A DNA stretch of 42,784 nucleotides from the NCBI GenBank assembly GCA_030147745.1, contig JASBUS010000018.1, positions 1-42,784 on the forward strand. The letters run 5' to 3'. This document shows, piece by piece, positions 19,737 through 28,390 of this stretch. Source of the stretch: Alphaproteobacteria bacterium (GTDB taxonomy: Bacteria; Pseudomonadota; Alphaproteobacteria; Micavibrionales; Micavibrionaceae). The first letter of the stretch is position 1, and each line of letters starts with the position of its first letter. The notes beneath the pieces are model-generated. The model was given only the letters and a program-made list of their open reading frames with translations, did not search any database and was not told where the DNA came from. Both the position numbers and the translations under genes were made by a program.

Positions 19737-19766
19737 AAAAAACGCGCTAATTTCTAGCGCGTTTTT
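19737..19766. terminator. Bidirectional terminator after bcp
   Basis: A 7-bp stem, CGCGCTA-type, pairs 19743-19749 with 19755-19761 around a 5-base loop. It has A-runs on the left and T-runs on the right, so it serves bcp and the convergent alpha/beta hydrolase. Confidence 0.75.
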
Positions 19767-19781
19767 AAAATCTTGTTTTAT

Positions 19782-19809
19782 AAAGCCGTGATTAATTCGC
19801 GGCTTTTTT
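19782..19809 (+). terminator. Second terminator-like hairpin after bcp, inside the hydrolase 3' end
   Basis: AAGCCG (19783-19788) pairs with CGGCTT (19800-19805) and is followed by a T-run to 19809. It reads as a backup plus-strand terminator embedded in the last codons of the minus-strand hydrolase gene. The loop of 11 bases makes it weaker than the first hairpin. Confidence 0.4.
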
Positions 19810-20484
19810 CTGTGCGATTTGTGGCACAGGGATGTTACCGATCATGCCCGCACCGCGTGCATTCATGTGGTCATGCATATGCGCGATAAGTTCATCCACT
19901 TTATTTGTGAAGAAGTGGTTTGCCCCTTCGATTTGGCGGTGATCAATGGCAATGCCCTTTTGTTCGTTCAGGCGGCCAACTAAATCAACGACTGTTTCTG
20001 CAGGGACGCGCTCATCAGCTGTACCATTGATGATTAGGCCTGATTGTGGGCATGGTGCCAAGAAAGAGAAATCTTCTTCATTTGCTGGTGGTGTAACCGC
20101 AACGAAGCCTTTGATTTCAGGGCGACGCATCAGAAGTTGCATACCAATCCACGCACCGAAAGAATAACCGCCAACCCATGTGTAAGGCGCATTTGGGTTG
20201 ATGTCTTGCATCCAGTCAAGGACTGTCGCTGCATCGCTTAATTCGCCTTCGCCTTTGTCGAAAATACCTTGAGATTTACCGACGCCGCGGAAGTTAAAAC
20301 GTAATGTAGAAAAACCACGGGCTACGAAAGCCTGATGCATCATGAAAGAAACTTTATTGTTCATCGTGCCGCCGCGCTCGGGGTCAGGATGTAATACCAA
20401 CGCTAATGGTGCGTCTTTAATTTTAGAATGTGTATAACGTGCTTCCAGACGACCTTCTGGGCCGTTGATGATAATTTCAGGCAT
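19792..20484 (-). CDS. Alpha/beta hydrolase (COG2945-like)
   Basis: 230 residues from the chosen ATG at 20484, which has GGA six bases upstream and begins the conserved MPEIIINGPEGR. The open frame extends further upstream but that part has no family character. The catalytic triad is visible: nucleophile Ser108 in GGYSFGAW, Asp157 in NGTADERVP, His190 in GANHFF. LHPDPERGGTMNNK and FNFRGVGKSQG form the oxyanion region typical of this small-hydrolase group, usually annotated as dienelactone-hydrolase-like or YfhR-like. It has no signal peptide and is probably a cytoplasmic esterase with unknown substrate. It is monocistronic and divergent from the cysteine desulfurase. Confidence 0.88.
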   Translation of the reverse strand: MPEIIINGPEGRLEARYTHSKIKDAPLALVLHPDPERGGTMNNKVSFMMHQAFVARGFSTLRFNFRGVGKSQGIFDKGEGELSDAATVLDWMQDINPNAPYTWVGGYSFGAWIGMQLLMRRPEIKGFVAVTPPANEEDFSFLAPCPQSGLIINGTADERVPAETVVDLVGRLNEQKGIAIDHRQIEGANHFFTNKVDELIAHMHDHMNARGAGMIGNIPVPQIAQKKAAN

Positions 20485-20530
20485 CTTATTCCAATCTGTA
20501 TGGTTTTCGTGTTTAATATCTTTATATTTT

Positions 20531-20542
20531 GCGGTAAACCGC
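20531..20542. promoter_or_regulatory. Palindrome upstream of the hydrolase, possible operator
   Basis: GCGGTAAACCGC is an inverted repeat with 5-bp arms and a 2-base centre. It lies 46 bases upstream of the hydrolase start, within the otherwise AT-rich 257-base divergent region 20485-20741. Whether a repressor binds it is unknown. Confidence 0.25.
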
Positions 20543-20741
20543 TTAAAACACACCCAAAATGTAGTATATATTGTTATTATTTTACATTCGGGTATCGTTG
20601 ATAGCGTATAAAAATTACTATGTCCAATTAAAAATGATAAGTGACTGAAATATAACAACAAATCGATATTTACATGTTTTTCATAATATGTTAAAAATAT
20701 GCGATATTTAGACTGAGTATAGATATAACAGGTTGAAAACC

Positions 20742-21857
20742 ATGACGATTCACTACTTTGACTATAATGCAACAGCGCCAATTCGTGATGAAGTGGTCGA
20801 TTTAATGGCGGCAGAAATGCGTATTGTCGGCAATGCATCGGCCATTCATAAGTCAGGACAGCGCGCACGCGGCATTGTTGAAAAGGCACGTGAACAAATG
20901 GGCGCATTCGTTAATGTTGAACCAAACCAGATTATTTTTAACTCTGGTGCGAGTGAAGGCAACAATACGCTGATCCACGGTTTTGTGGCGCAGGGCTATA
21001 ATGTAATTGTTTCCGAAATTGAACATCCTGCGGTCATTAAGCCTGCGGGCGAACAAATTCACTTCATTCCTGTCGATGAAAACGGCGTTATTCAACTTGA
21101 TGCTTTAGAGGCCTTGCTGGCGGCGACACCGCGGCCAGTATTGGTTTCAGTTATGTATGTGAATAACGAAGCAGGCATTATTCAGCCTGTGGCCGAAGTT
21201 GGTGCGCTGTGTAAAAAATATGAAGCTTTATTTCATACCGATGCGGTGCAAGCCGCGGGTAAAATTCCGCTTGATATGGGCGCGATTGGCGCAGATTACA
21301 TGACGTTATCCGCCCATAAATATGGCGGGCCGCAAGGCATTGGGATTCTTGCTTTTGCCAAAGGCAAGCCACCGCCAAAAATGATTTTGGGTGGATCACA
21401 AGAAGGCCATCAGCGCGCGGGCACTATGAATGTCGCGGGAATTGTGGGTATGGGGCTTGCCTCAGAACTTGCCGCGCAGGATATTGGCCATTATGACAGC
21501 CATATTCGTCCATGGCGTGACCAAATTGAAACGATGTTGATGGAGACTAAGCGTCCAGATGGTACGCCGCGCGTAGATATATTGGCGCAAGATGCACCGC
21601 GCGTGCCGAATACGTCGTTATTTATGATCCATGATTTAAAGGCCGATACATTGATGATGAAGGCTGACTTAGCGGGTATATGTGCAAGTTCTGGCGCAGC
21701 GTGTTCAAGCGGTACAGTAAAAACAAGCCGCACGGTTGCCGCACTCCGCCCGAATTTGGGGGAACCAATGCCTGTTATGCGCCTGTCGATGGGGTGGAAG
21801 ACATCACAAGCTGATGTTGACGCCTTCGTTAAATTCTGGCAAAAGCTAACCTCTTAG
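20742..21857 (+). CDS. Cysteine desulfurase, NifS/IscS-like class V aminotransferase
   Basis: 371 residues from ATG 20742; a TTG at 20733 is in frame but ATG fits the start FDYNATAP better. The PLP enzyme converts cysteine to alanine and hands sulfur to Fe-S or thio-cofactor assembly. SAHKYGGPQGIG carries the PLP lysine (Lys193), HTDAVQAAGK the PLP-contacting region, and SSGAACSSG the catalytic Cys321. SSGAACSSG and the short loop around it suggest the NifS/IscS group rather than SufS. A [2Fe-2S] ferredoxin follows 127 bases later, but no IscU-type scaffold is present, so it may supply sulfur for another pathway such as tRNA thiolation. Confidence 0.92.
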   Translation: MTIHYFDYNATAPIRDEVVDLMAAEMRIVGNASAIHKSGQRARGIVEKAREQMGAFVNVEPNQIIFNSGASEGNNTLIHGFVAQGYNVIVSEIEHPAVIKPAGEQIHFIPVDENGVIQLDALEALLAATPRPVLVSVMYVNNEAGIIQPVAEVGALCKKYEALFHTDAVQAAGKIPLDMGAIGADYMTLSAHKYGGPQGIGILAFAKGKPPPKMILGGSQEGHQRAGTMNVAGIVGMGLASELAAQDIGHYDSHIRPWRDQIETMLMETKRPDGTPRVDILAQDAPRVPNTSLFMIHDLKADTLMMKADLAGICASSGAACSSGTVKTSRTVAALRPNLGEPMPVMRLSMGWKTSQADVDAFVKFWQKLTS

Positions 21858-21955
21858 TCGTTTGATTTCACTTTATGACGGCGTCACATGTCACTCACCT
21901 ATGTTTATAGGCTTCGTTCCATATGACTTGTTCTAAAGTAAACTTAAACGACTAA
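21854..21955. repeat. Perfect 10-base inverted repeat flanking the gap before the ferredoxin gene
   Basis: TTAGTCGTTT at 21854-21863 (overlapping the desulfurase stop) is the exact reverse complement of AAACGACTAA at 21946-21955. The arms are 82 bases apart. They could pair in RNA or be two sites for one regulator. A chance match is possible. Confidence 0.35.
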
Positions 21956-21984
21956 TGTATTTTATTATAAAAAGAGGAAGTTCT

Positions 21985-22320
21985 ATGCCGATCGTTACTT
22001 TTATTCACCCAGATGGAAATCGTCAGGATGTTGGTGCGCCACTAGGTTTGTCGTTGATGGAAGTCGCAGTACAAAATGGCATTGACCAAATTGAAGGCGC
22101 ATGTGGTGGCTCACTTTCTTGCGCAACTTGTCACCTTTATGTGCATCCAGATGCGCATGAACGTTTATTGCCTGAAGATGGCATAAGTGAGGAAGAGGAA
22201 GATATGCTCGACCTTGCTTTCGACCTTAAACGTACATCACGCCTTTGCTGCCAAATCATCGTTGATGATGAAATGGATGGTTTGGAAGTTGCGCTTCCTG
22301 GCAGTAAAGTGGACTGGTAA
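21985..22320 (+). CDS. [2Fe-2S] ferredoxin, adrenodoxin type
   Basis: 111 residues from ATG 21985, chosen for the strong GAGGAAG ribosome site just upstream; an in-frame ATG at 21955 lacks one. Cluster ligands are Cys40, Cys46, Cys49 (GACGGSLSCATC) and Cys89 in SRLCCQ, in the C-x5-C-x2-C...C spacing of vertebrate-type ferredoxins. In most relatives the residue before the last ligand is Gly or Ser; here it is Cys88. Proteins of this type pass electrons to Fe-S assembly, P450s or heme A synthesis. Its position behind a cysteine desulfurase suggests Fe-S assembly, as inference. Confidence 0.92.
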   Translation: MPIVTFIHPDGNRQDVGAPLGLSLMEVAVQNGIDQIEGACGGSLSCATCHLYVHPDAHERLLPEDGISEEEEDMLDLAFDLKRTSRLCCQIIVDDEMDGLEVALPGSKVDW

Positions 22321-22327
22321 AATCCAT

Positions 22328-22357
22328 TTGACATAAATTAATATTCTGTACTAGTTT
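22328..22357 (+). promoter_or_regulatory. Possible promoter for the GESH-motif protein gene
   Basis: A perfect TTGACA (22328-22333) is followed after 18 bases by TAGTTT (22352-22357), a weak -10. It lies between the ferredoxin stop and the next start, giving a leader of about 26 bases. Confidence 0.3.
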
Positions 22358-22389
22358 AGTTCTTTCATGACAGTGAGAGGACTTGCGCA

Positions 22390-23331
22390 ATGCGCGCAGA
22401 TAAAAATAAAAAAAATCGTGCGTTAATCGAACATGATTATCAATTAATCAAAACGGCTGCGGATAAAGCTGCGGCCGAGGTGCTTGCGTGCCGTCAGGAT
22501 ATGGACGAGCAAGGCAAAGCCAATGACACATTATTTGTTCATGTTGGTGAAAGTCATTTTAGCCCTGCAGAATATATCTTCCATATTTTATTATTGGAAC
22601 GCCTAAAAGCAGGGCCGGGGACGAAGATCACCTGTGGTGTTGAGCTTGATCATAATTACTTCGAGACGGATTGTGATGAATTTAAGCATGTTAAAGGCAG
22701 CCTTAAATATGCCTATGATGCCTGTGCCCATGCACGTGATCATTTCGATGGTGGTGGTGCATCGAATGGGCGTAAATTATTCTTTGATTACCTCGCGGCG
22801 CAGGCGCAGGACAAGATCATTCGTCCAGTGTTTAATGATGCAGCCTGCACAGTTTTTGATGAAATTGATATCGGTGATAAATTAACGCGCAGCATTATGC
22901 GTAAGCATGGGGGCATCGTTAAGCCATTTACGGATACGACAGGGCGTGAAGGTATCTATATTCGCAATCGGGTTATGACGGATATGCTTGCGGATGTGTC
23001 TATAGAGCATGGTAGCCGTATAGCGTTACAATTTTGCGGTGTTTATCATGTTGCAGGCGGCGCGAACACATATGCAGAGGAAAGCTTATCCGCACTGCGT
23101 ATGGCAAAGAATACGTCTTTTTTGAATATCTTCCTGTGTGATTTGCCTGACGAAGTCCTTGAATGTGATACGCAGCATTTCGTGCTCGGCACTGAATTCC
23201 CACAGCGAGAAGCGGATAATGGGCGTGCTAAAGTTAATGCCGTTCTTGGTGAAGATAAATATACGCCAATGCCTATGACTGAACGGCAATATGTAGGGGT
23301 TTTAAAACGTTATATACTGCCGCAGATTTAG
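22390..23331 (+). CDS. Uncharacterised protein with GESH motif, possibly ChaN/TraB/EreA-like
   Basis: 313 residues, no signal peptide or membrane helix. I do not recognise a named family. VHVGESHFSPAEYIF (Gly53-His56), a following strand CGVELDHNYFE (Glu85), and a late LQFCGVYHVAG (His220) after an RNRVMTDML helix give the order GE-x-H, acidic strand end, RN-helix, G-x-x-H. That order is shared by the Tiki/TraB, ChaN and erythromycin-esterase (EreA) superfamily, whose members are hydrolases or haem-binding proteins. The assignment is fold-level inference only. AGAGGA lies about 9 bases before the ATG. The stop overlaps the stop of the convergent HlyD-family gene by four bases (23328-23331). 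Confidence 0.8.
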   Translation: MRADKNKKNRALIEHDYQLIKTAADKAAAEVLACRQDMDEQGKANDTLFVHVGESHFSPAEYIFHILLLERLKAGPGTKITCGVELDHNYFETDCDEFKHVKGSLKYAYDACAHARDHFDGGGASNGRKLFFDYLAAQAQDKIIRPVFNDAACTVFDEIDIGDKLTRSIMRKHGGIVKPFTDTTGREGIYIRNRVMTDMLADVSIEHGSRIALQFCGVYHVAGGANTYAEESLSALRMAKNTSFLNIFLCDLPDEVLECDTQHFVLGTEFPQREADNGRAKVNAVLGEDKYTPMPMTERQYVGVLKRYILPQI

Positions 23332-24605
23332 GTCGCGCCAAGGGCGTTGTCTAAGCTACGTTTTAGTGGGTTCAGGATGATATCGAGAACTTTTTTCTTG
23401 CCGGTTAGAATATTTACTTCGGTCTGCATACCGGCACGCACGGGCATACCTTCGCTAATTTGCTGTTGTTTTAGGCTGATGCGCACGCGGTAATAGCTGC
23501 GGCCTTGTTCATCCATAATACTATCAGCAGAAATTGCTTCAACGCGGCCTTCTAAGCTGCCATATACAGAATAATCATAAGCGGTGATTTTGATGTTGGC
23601 GGGCAGGCCCTCCCATAATTTACCGCGGTCAGCGGTTGAGATGCGCGCTTCAACGATCAATTCTTTGTTAGATGGCGCAAGCTCAGCAATCACGTCACCG
23701 CTGCGGATCGTGCCGCCGATGGTGTTATAGTAAATCGTTACAATTTCACCATCATCAGGGGCGAGAATAGCGGTGCGTTGTACTTTATCAAGCTGTGATT
23801 TAATGCGCTCTTCCAATTGTTGGATTTGCACTTTCACTTCGCTGATTTCGTCCAAAACCTCCGTTTCATGCTTACGGAATGTCTCTTGGATATTCGCTTC
23901 GGTTTCCGCAAGTTCCGCTTCGCTAATTGGAATTTTTTTACGGACAGATGATAGGCGGGTGTTAAAGTTTGAAACTTTACTTTTTGAATCAAGATAACGT
24001 GTTTCAGAGACCGCGCCACTTTGGAGCAATTTCTGATTAATACGGAATTGTTCCTGCGCGATGCTTAATTCTTTGTCTAAGTCTTCATATTGAGTTTTTA
24101 ATTCAACCAATTTCAAACGCTTTTGGTTGGCTTGTTCTTCTAGCGCTTGGATTTGTTCGTTACGGCGACTTAGGCGTGATTTGAACAGCGCTAGCTCGTT
24201 GATAACAAGACTTGGGAATTTCTCTGCAAGTTCTTCAGGGAAATTGACGGTATCTTTTTGTTCCAATTCAGCTTCAAGGCGGGCGAGGCGTAATTGTGTC
24301 GATTGCACTTGAATGCGTGTTTCTTGTAAATCAGATTCAGCTGATTGGTTTGATAAAACGAATAAGACGTCGCCTTTTTTAACGATTTGACCTTCTTTTA
24401 CAAGAATATCAGCAAGGATACCACCTTCAAGGTGTTGAATATTTTTGTTTTTTCCGGGGGTGATGACACGTCCTTGACCGCGAACAAATTGATCAATTTC
24501 AGACTGCGTTGCCCAGAAGATAAAGAGTAAGAACGATACCATACATAAAAAGAACACGGGGCGGTAATTCCATGAGCCGGATTTATGCATATCAAAAACG
24601 GTCAT
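23328..24605 (-). CDS. Type I secretion periplasmic adaptor (HlyD family)
   Basis: 425 residues: a short cytoplasmic tail, one membrane helix (about 16-32), a lipoyl-type half (IQHLEGGILADILVKEGQIVKKGD, shown here by its HLEGGI and VKEGQ motifs), a long coiled-coil hairpin (about 110-280), then AILAPDDGEI and a beta-barrel domain ending in GMPVRAGMQTEVNILTGKK. The family bridges the inner-membrane ABC exporter to a TolC-type channel. This fits the LapC/PrtE group that exports RTX proteins. It lies 11 bases after the 940-residue acidic protein gene, so they share a transcript. Its likely partner is the ABC transporter at 31676, which is in another transcription unit. Confidence 0.93.
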   Translation of the reverse strand: MTVFDMHKSGSWNYRPVFFLCMVSFLLFIFWATQSEIDQFVRGQGRVITPGKNKNIQHLEGGILADILVKEGQIVKKGDVLFVLSNQSAESDLQETRIQVQSTQLRLARLEAELEQKDTVNFPEELAEKFPSLVINELALFKSRLSRRNEQIQALEEQANQKRLKLVELKTQYEDLDKELSIAQEQFRINQKLLQSGAVSETRYLDSKSKVSNFNTRLSSVRKKIPISEAELAETEANIQETFRKHETEVLDEISEVKVQIQQLEERIKSQLDKVQRTAILAPDDGEIVTIYYNTIGGTIRSGDVIAELAPSNKELIVEARISTADRGKLWEGLPANIKITAYDYSVYGSLEGRVEAISADSIMDEQGRSYYRVRISLKQQQISEGMPVRAGMQTEVNILTGKKKVLDIILNPLKRSLDNALGAT

Positions 24606-24616
24606 TTTATGATCCT

Positions 24617-27439
24617 TTATGTTCGCTTTTTATCCATTACGCGAATGCCTTCGATGATGCGCTTACGAATGTCACGTAAGAAGTCGGCATCGCCTTTTGG
24701 TAAATTCGTTGTTGTCGCAATGGCGGTGATGATTGAGCCATGACGCACAAAAATCACAGATGAACGTTGGCCTAAGCCGCCGTCATTACAATGGATATCC
24801 AATGTTTTTAAATTACGTGTGCTTTCGTCAGGTACGGCTGTGAAATTGCCGTTACAACGTAGCTGCGCCGCTTTCAAGAAACGTTCAACATAGTCGTTAA
24901 AGCTTGAATTTGGTGGTAATACTGTGCGTTCTGCGCGTCCGTCTAGGTCGCCAGCTTCCCATGCAGTGACGGCTGTGCCTGTTGCTTTGTGGCGATATGC
25001 GCGGATTTTTAGGGCATCCGGGTCAACAACATAGCCTTCTTTGAGGATGTTGATGATGTCTTGTGTTAATGATGATGCGCTAAGTGGTGAAACTTTCTCA
25101 GGGTTGGCGAGGGCATAATCTTCACCAACGCCGTTAAGGAATGAATCCATACGTGTTTCTAGTGATGATAAATCACTTTCTACTTCGTCATCAATCAAAT
25201 CAATCTTGCTTGTCGCGGCGGCGCCCATACGCATGCCAGATTTTGGATCGCTGATTTTCAAATCTTCGCCAAGGAATTCTTCAGGTGTCTTGCTGAGGAC
25301 GAGGCCTTTTTTCAATTTCTCGTTTTCAAGTTCAAGCGCGCGGATTTTCTCGATTAATTCTTCTTGCGTACGTTTGTTACGTTTTGTCGCAATCAAATCG
25401 GCCAATGGGTTAGCTTTTGTATCCGCGAGTTTGAGGCGAAGCATCTCTTTTTCGCGCTCAAGCATTTTAACTTTTTCTTTCCACTGTGCGTCGATGTCTT
25501 CTTCCATCAACCATGGCACTTTGCGGTATTCGATGTCTTCTGGTGTACCAAGGCCAAGCATATCGCGGATGCCTTCCATTGGTTTCACTTGTTTAAATTC
25601 TTCTTGAACCATAATTTCAGTGAAATCTTCAGCCAAAGCGTCTGGATCATCGAGTAGGGCGATAAGCTCTTCGTCGCTAAAGTCTTCATCAGCAAGTTCG
25701 TCAACGATGTTTTCATCTTCGTTAGCAGAAACAGATGTATCGTCTTCGATATCAAGGCTTAGGTCATCACCAAATAGCGCATCAGCCGAAGGTAGGGCGT
25801 TTGCGGTTTCTGCAGAAGCTTCTGGCGTTTCTGCAGGCGCGTCCGTCATAACTTCATCAAGAATGCTTTGAACGTCATCAATACTCACCGTGTCTGTTGT
25901 TTCTATTGGTGCGGCGGCCGCTTCAGCGCTCTCTGTAACTGCTTCGGGTGTTAATGCCGTTTCAGTGATGTTTTCATCAATTAAGCTATCAATATCCGCA
26001 GCAACGTCAGTTGTATCAGCTGGTGCGGCGAGGGCTGCGCTCGCGGCAGGAGAAGCGAGTGTTGCAAGGTCATCAAGGGGGATGTCACTCGGGTAATCAT
26101 CTGCAGGCGCAGCAGTCACATTCTGTGCGTTAGACGGTGTCGCGCCAAGGCTGTCTTCAAGCGCATTTAAAATATCGCTGTCATTCATAATGTCAGCTGT
26201 GTGCTCTTCGATCGCGGTTGTTTGTTCTTCTGCTGCGAAATCTTCAATAATTGATTCAGGCTGGAGCTCTTCATCCGCCATTTCGATGATGGGCGCTTGC
26301 TCTGCGACCATTTCCGCTGTCTGCGGGGCATCATTAAGGGCAGGCAATGACTCATCAATCAGGCTTTCAACATCTAAATAGGCTTCTTCATTTGATGTGA
26401 TCGCTTCTTGTATCGGGGCTGCAGCCAGTTGTGGCGTTTGGCTTAACGCGTCTTGTTCCATGGCTTGGGCCATATTTACAAATTCATCTGCATTATCTTG
26501 TGGCGCGGCCAATTCCAATTCTGGCATTGCGGCGTCTGGTGCGACAATATCAATGGCTTCTGCTGCTGTGTTTACGGGCATTTCTGTCGTTAGATCTGTA
26601 CTGATATCATCAATCACCTCAGTACTATCGCCCGTCATTGCCACTTCACTTGGCGCTAATGGAAGGGGGGCATCGATTTGTTCGATCACATCTTCAGCGC
26701 TTATTTTAGGGGCTTCTGTATCGTTTGAAACGCGGTCGATCAAAGCGGCGACATCATCCATATCATCTGATGGTGTTGGCGCAGAAAGTTCTTCTGACAT
26801 AATCGCATTGCTGTCAGCTGTTTCCATCACCATGTCTTGAACTGTCATTGGCAGATCATCACTTGGCGGCGCAACTTCCGATACGATCGGCATCGTGTCT
26901 ATATTTTTAAGCTTATCAATCACGCTGACACACAAGGCCATCTTTGCTTGTGCAACTGTAGTGGATTGAATAGGGAAGCTAAACGCACGGCCTGTCTCAT
27001 CCGATAAAATAACAGATTCTGCTGTATAGAAATGCTCTAGCTCTTCATTTGTATTTGTAAATTCGGCCGTGACCAAATTTTGTGACGGGGCAACATTCGA
27101 TAGGACGTGGCCATCGACACTGACATTAGTAATACGTGCTAGACCTTCAGGATGGTTTTTAACGCTAAGTGTTGTGCGTCCCGCTGCATCTGAATTAATC
27201 TGGATTGAAATTTCAGGATTATAGCCGCGTGACATCAGGCAGTAAGGTGTTGTATCTGTCGCCTTGTCCGTTACGACCCATGCAGATTTAGGGTTATGTA
27301 TCTCTGGCGGCTTAACATCATTTTGCGCATAAGCATTTACGCCCGCCGTCATAATGACAGCGATAGCTGTTGCTGTAAGAAGCGGTGATAGGCCTTTGCC
27401 TTTAAAACGCCGATCTTTATGTCTTAATGTATTACGCAT
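24617..27439 (-). CDS. Acidic periplasmic protein with repeated short motifs, upstream of the adaptor gene
   Basis: 940 residues from ATG 27439; the frame is open to 27550, but this start gives a clean signal peptide (LLTATAIAVIMTAGVNAYA, then QND). No family recognised. Four parts are visible: a small folded N-terminal region with two Cys (to about residue 180); a long Ala/Asp/Glu-rich, probably disordered region (about 180-643); a coiled coil (about 648-721; EKVKMLEREKEML, ALELENEKLK); and a compact C-terminal domain (about 790-940) with two Cys (LRCNG, IHCNDGG). The acidic region repeats a short motif, for example DVESLIDES, DIDSLIDEN, DVAALIDRV, DVQSILDEV. Linkage to HlyD suggests a role with the secretion machine, but that is inference. 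Confidence 0.8.
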   Translation of the reverse strand: MRNTLRHKDRRFKGKGLSPLLTATAIAVIMTAGVNAYAQNDVKPPEIHNPKSAWVVTDKATDTTPYCLMSRGYNPEISIQINSDAAGRTTLSVKNHPEGLARITNVSVDGHVLSNVAPSQNLVTAEFTNTNEELEHFYTAESVILSDETGRAFSFPIQSTTVAQAKMALCVSVIDKLKNIDTMPIVSEVAPPSDDLPMTVQDMVMETADSNAIMSEELSAPTPSDDMDDVAALIDRVSNDTEAPKISAEDVIEQIDAPLPLAPSEVAMTGDSTEVIDDISTDLTTEMPVNTAAEAIDIVAPDAAMPELELAAPQDNADEFVNMAQAMEQDALSQTPQLAAAPIQEAITSNEEAYLDVESLIDESLPALNDAPQTAEMVAEQAPIIEMADEELQPESIIEDFAAEEQTTAIEEHTADIMNDSDILNALEDSLGATPSNAQNVTAAPADDYPSDIPLDDLATLASPAASAALAAPADTTDVAADIDSLIDENITETALTPEAVTESAEAAAAPIETTDTVSIDDVQSILDEVMTDAPAETPEASAETANALPSADALFGDDLSLDIEDDTSVSANEDENIVDELADEDFSDEELIALLDDPDALAEDFTEIMVQEEFKQVKPMEGIRDMLGLGTPEDIEYRKVPWLMEEDIDAQWKEKVKMLEREKEMLRLKLADTKANPLADLIATKRNKRTQEELIEKIRALELENEKLKKGLVLSKTPEEFLGEDLKISDPKSGMRMGAAATSKIDLIDDEVESDLSSLETRMDSFLNGVGEDYALANPEKVSPLSASSLTQDIINILKEGYVVDPDALKIRAYRHKATGTAVTAWEAGDLDGRAERTVLPPNSSFNDYVERFLKAAQLRCNGNFTAVPDESTRNLKTLDIHCNDGGLGQRSSVIFVRHGSIITAIATTTNLPKGDADFLRDIRKRIIEGIRVMDKKRT

Positions 27440-27742
27440 AAACCCGTGTTGGAACCTTGTTAGGCCTGTGTATGTATGTGTGAAACATACAAATTGAAAT
27501 CTTAAGCGAGGTGGCTCACTCTGTTTAAAACAAATCAAACCACCTAACATTGTATCATAAAATACTGGCGATAAAAGTTAATAAAGCAATTTTATCAATA
27601 TTTGTGCGGAGTATTTTATGAACCTATGCTTTAGTTTGTGTTGATTATTGCGCGTTAAAAAACGGGATGCATTTGTTCTAGAAATGCGATAGACTGTTAA
27701 AGTGTGTTCTATTTACTTCTTTCAAATAAAGTTGAGATTGTC
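27440..27742. other. Divergent intergenic region with a likely minus-strand promoter
   Basis: 303 bases between the divergent acidic-protein and secretin-N genes. On the minus strand TACAAT (27554-27549) is a good -10 with only a weak -35, giving a leader of about 100 bases. That leader contains a small hairpin, GTATGT pairing with ACATAC (27474-27490). Nothing convincing was found on the plus strand except AT-rich sequence. Confidence 0.35.
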
Positions 27743-28348
27743 ATGATTTTTAATATGCTTCGGGGCGTTTGTTTAATAGCTTTTGGATTCGTTATGTTCG
27801 TTGTTTCTGCGGCGCAGCCTGCTCATGCAGGCGAAAAAATGATCGCGATCACGGATGATGTGTCATCTGGTATGGGTGTGATCGAAACCTCTGCTGATGA
27901 CGATGTCATTGAAATGGTTACAGACCGTCCGATGGTTTTGAAACTTGATAAGGATGTCAGCAATATTTTGATTGGTAATGATTTATATTTGAATATTTTA
28001 CCAGATTCTCGCCGTACTTTGATATTGATGCCTGTTCAGCCAGGTGCGACATTCTTCCGCGCGATTGATTCTGATGGCAATACTATTATTGAGAAACGTG
28101 TGATTGTTGCCGCGAAAAAGCGTAATTATATTCGTGTTAAGCAAGCTTGTGGCGAAGATGATGAATTATGTTCGTTCCAATCTATTTATTATTGTCCTGA
28201 TATGTGTCATACCGTTTATGATTATTCGAACAATGAGCGTATCAATACGAATGAGAAAATTCGTAGTGAAGATGATAAAGATAGTGAATCTTCGGATGGT
28301 GATAAACCTGAAGACTTATCAGATTCATCTGAAAACCAGTATCAGTAA
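27743..28348 (+). CDS. Secreted protein with a pilus-assembly (CpaC/secretin) N-terminal-type domain
   Basis: 201 residues from ATG 27743, chosen because it yields a signal peptide cut near AHA-GEK (residue 29). An in-frame GTG at 27704 would bury it. Residues about 55-130 (VLKLDKDVSNILIG, LYLNILPDSRRTLILMPVQPG, FFRAIDSDG) match the pilus formation N-terminal domain (PF13629) found at the front of CpaC/RcpA secretins. The secretin barrel is missing. Instead there are four Cys (136, 143, 151, 155; C-x6-C-x7-C-x3-C), likely disulfides, then a strongly acidic Ser/Asp/Glu tail. It is the first gene of an operon with a TadD-like lipoprotein, 42 bases apart. Confidence 0.8.
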   Translation: MIFNMLRGVCLIAFGFVMFVVSAAQPAHAGEKMIAITDDVSSGMGVIETSADDDVIEMVTDRPMVLKLDKDVSNILIGNDLYLNILPDSRRTLILMPVQPGATFFRAIDSDGNTIIEKRVIVAAKKRNYIRVKQACGEDDELCSFQSIYYCPDMCHTVYDYSNNERINTNEKIRSEDDKDSESSDGDKPEDLSDSSENQYQ

Positions 28349-28390
28349 ACTCTAATTTCGCCTTTAGGTATTTTAAGACATAAGGAAGTT

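Noticed and set aside
20485-20907. N-terminal extension of the alpha/beta hydrolase
   Set aside because: The added residues have no family similarity and overlap the divergent desulfurase start; the ATG at 20484 has a ribosome site.
21916-21933. GTTC...GTTC resembling a third SOS box
   Set aside because: The spacer is 10 bases instead of 7.
26397-26840. Plus-strand frame of 147 codons inside the acidic protein gene
   Set aside because: Its Ala/Ser-rich composition mirrors the antisense of the Ala/Asp/Glu-rich region; no start signals.
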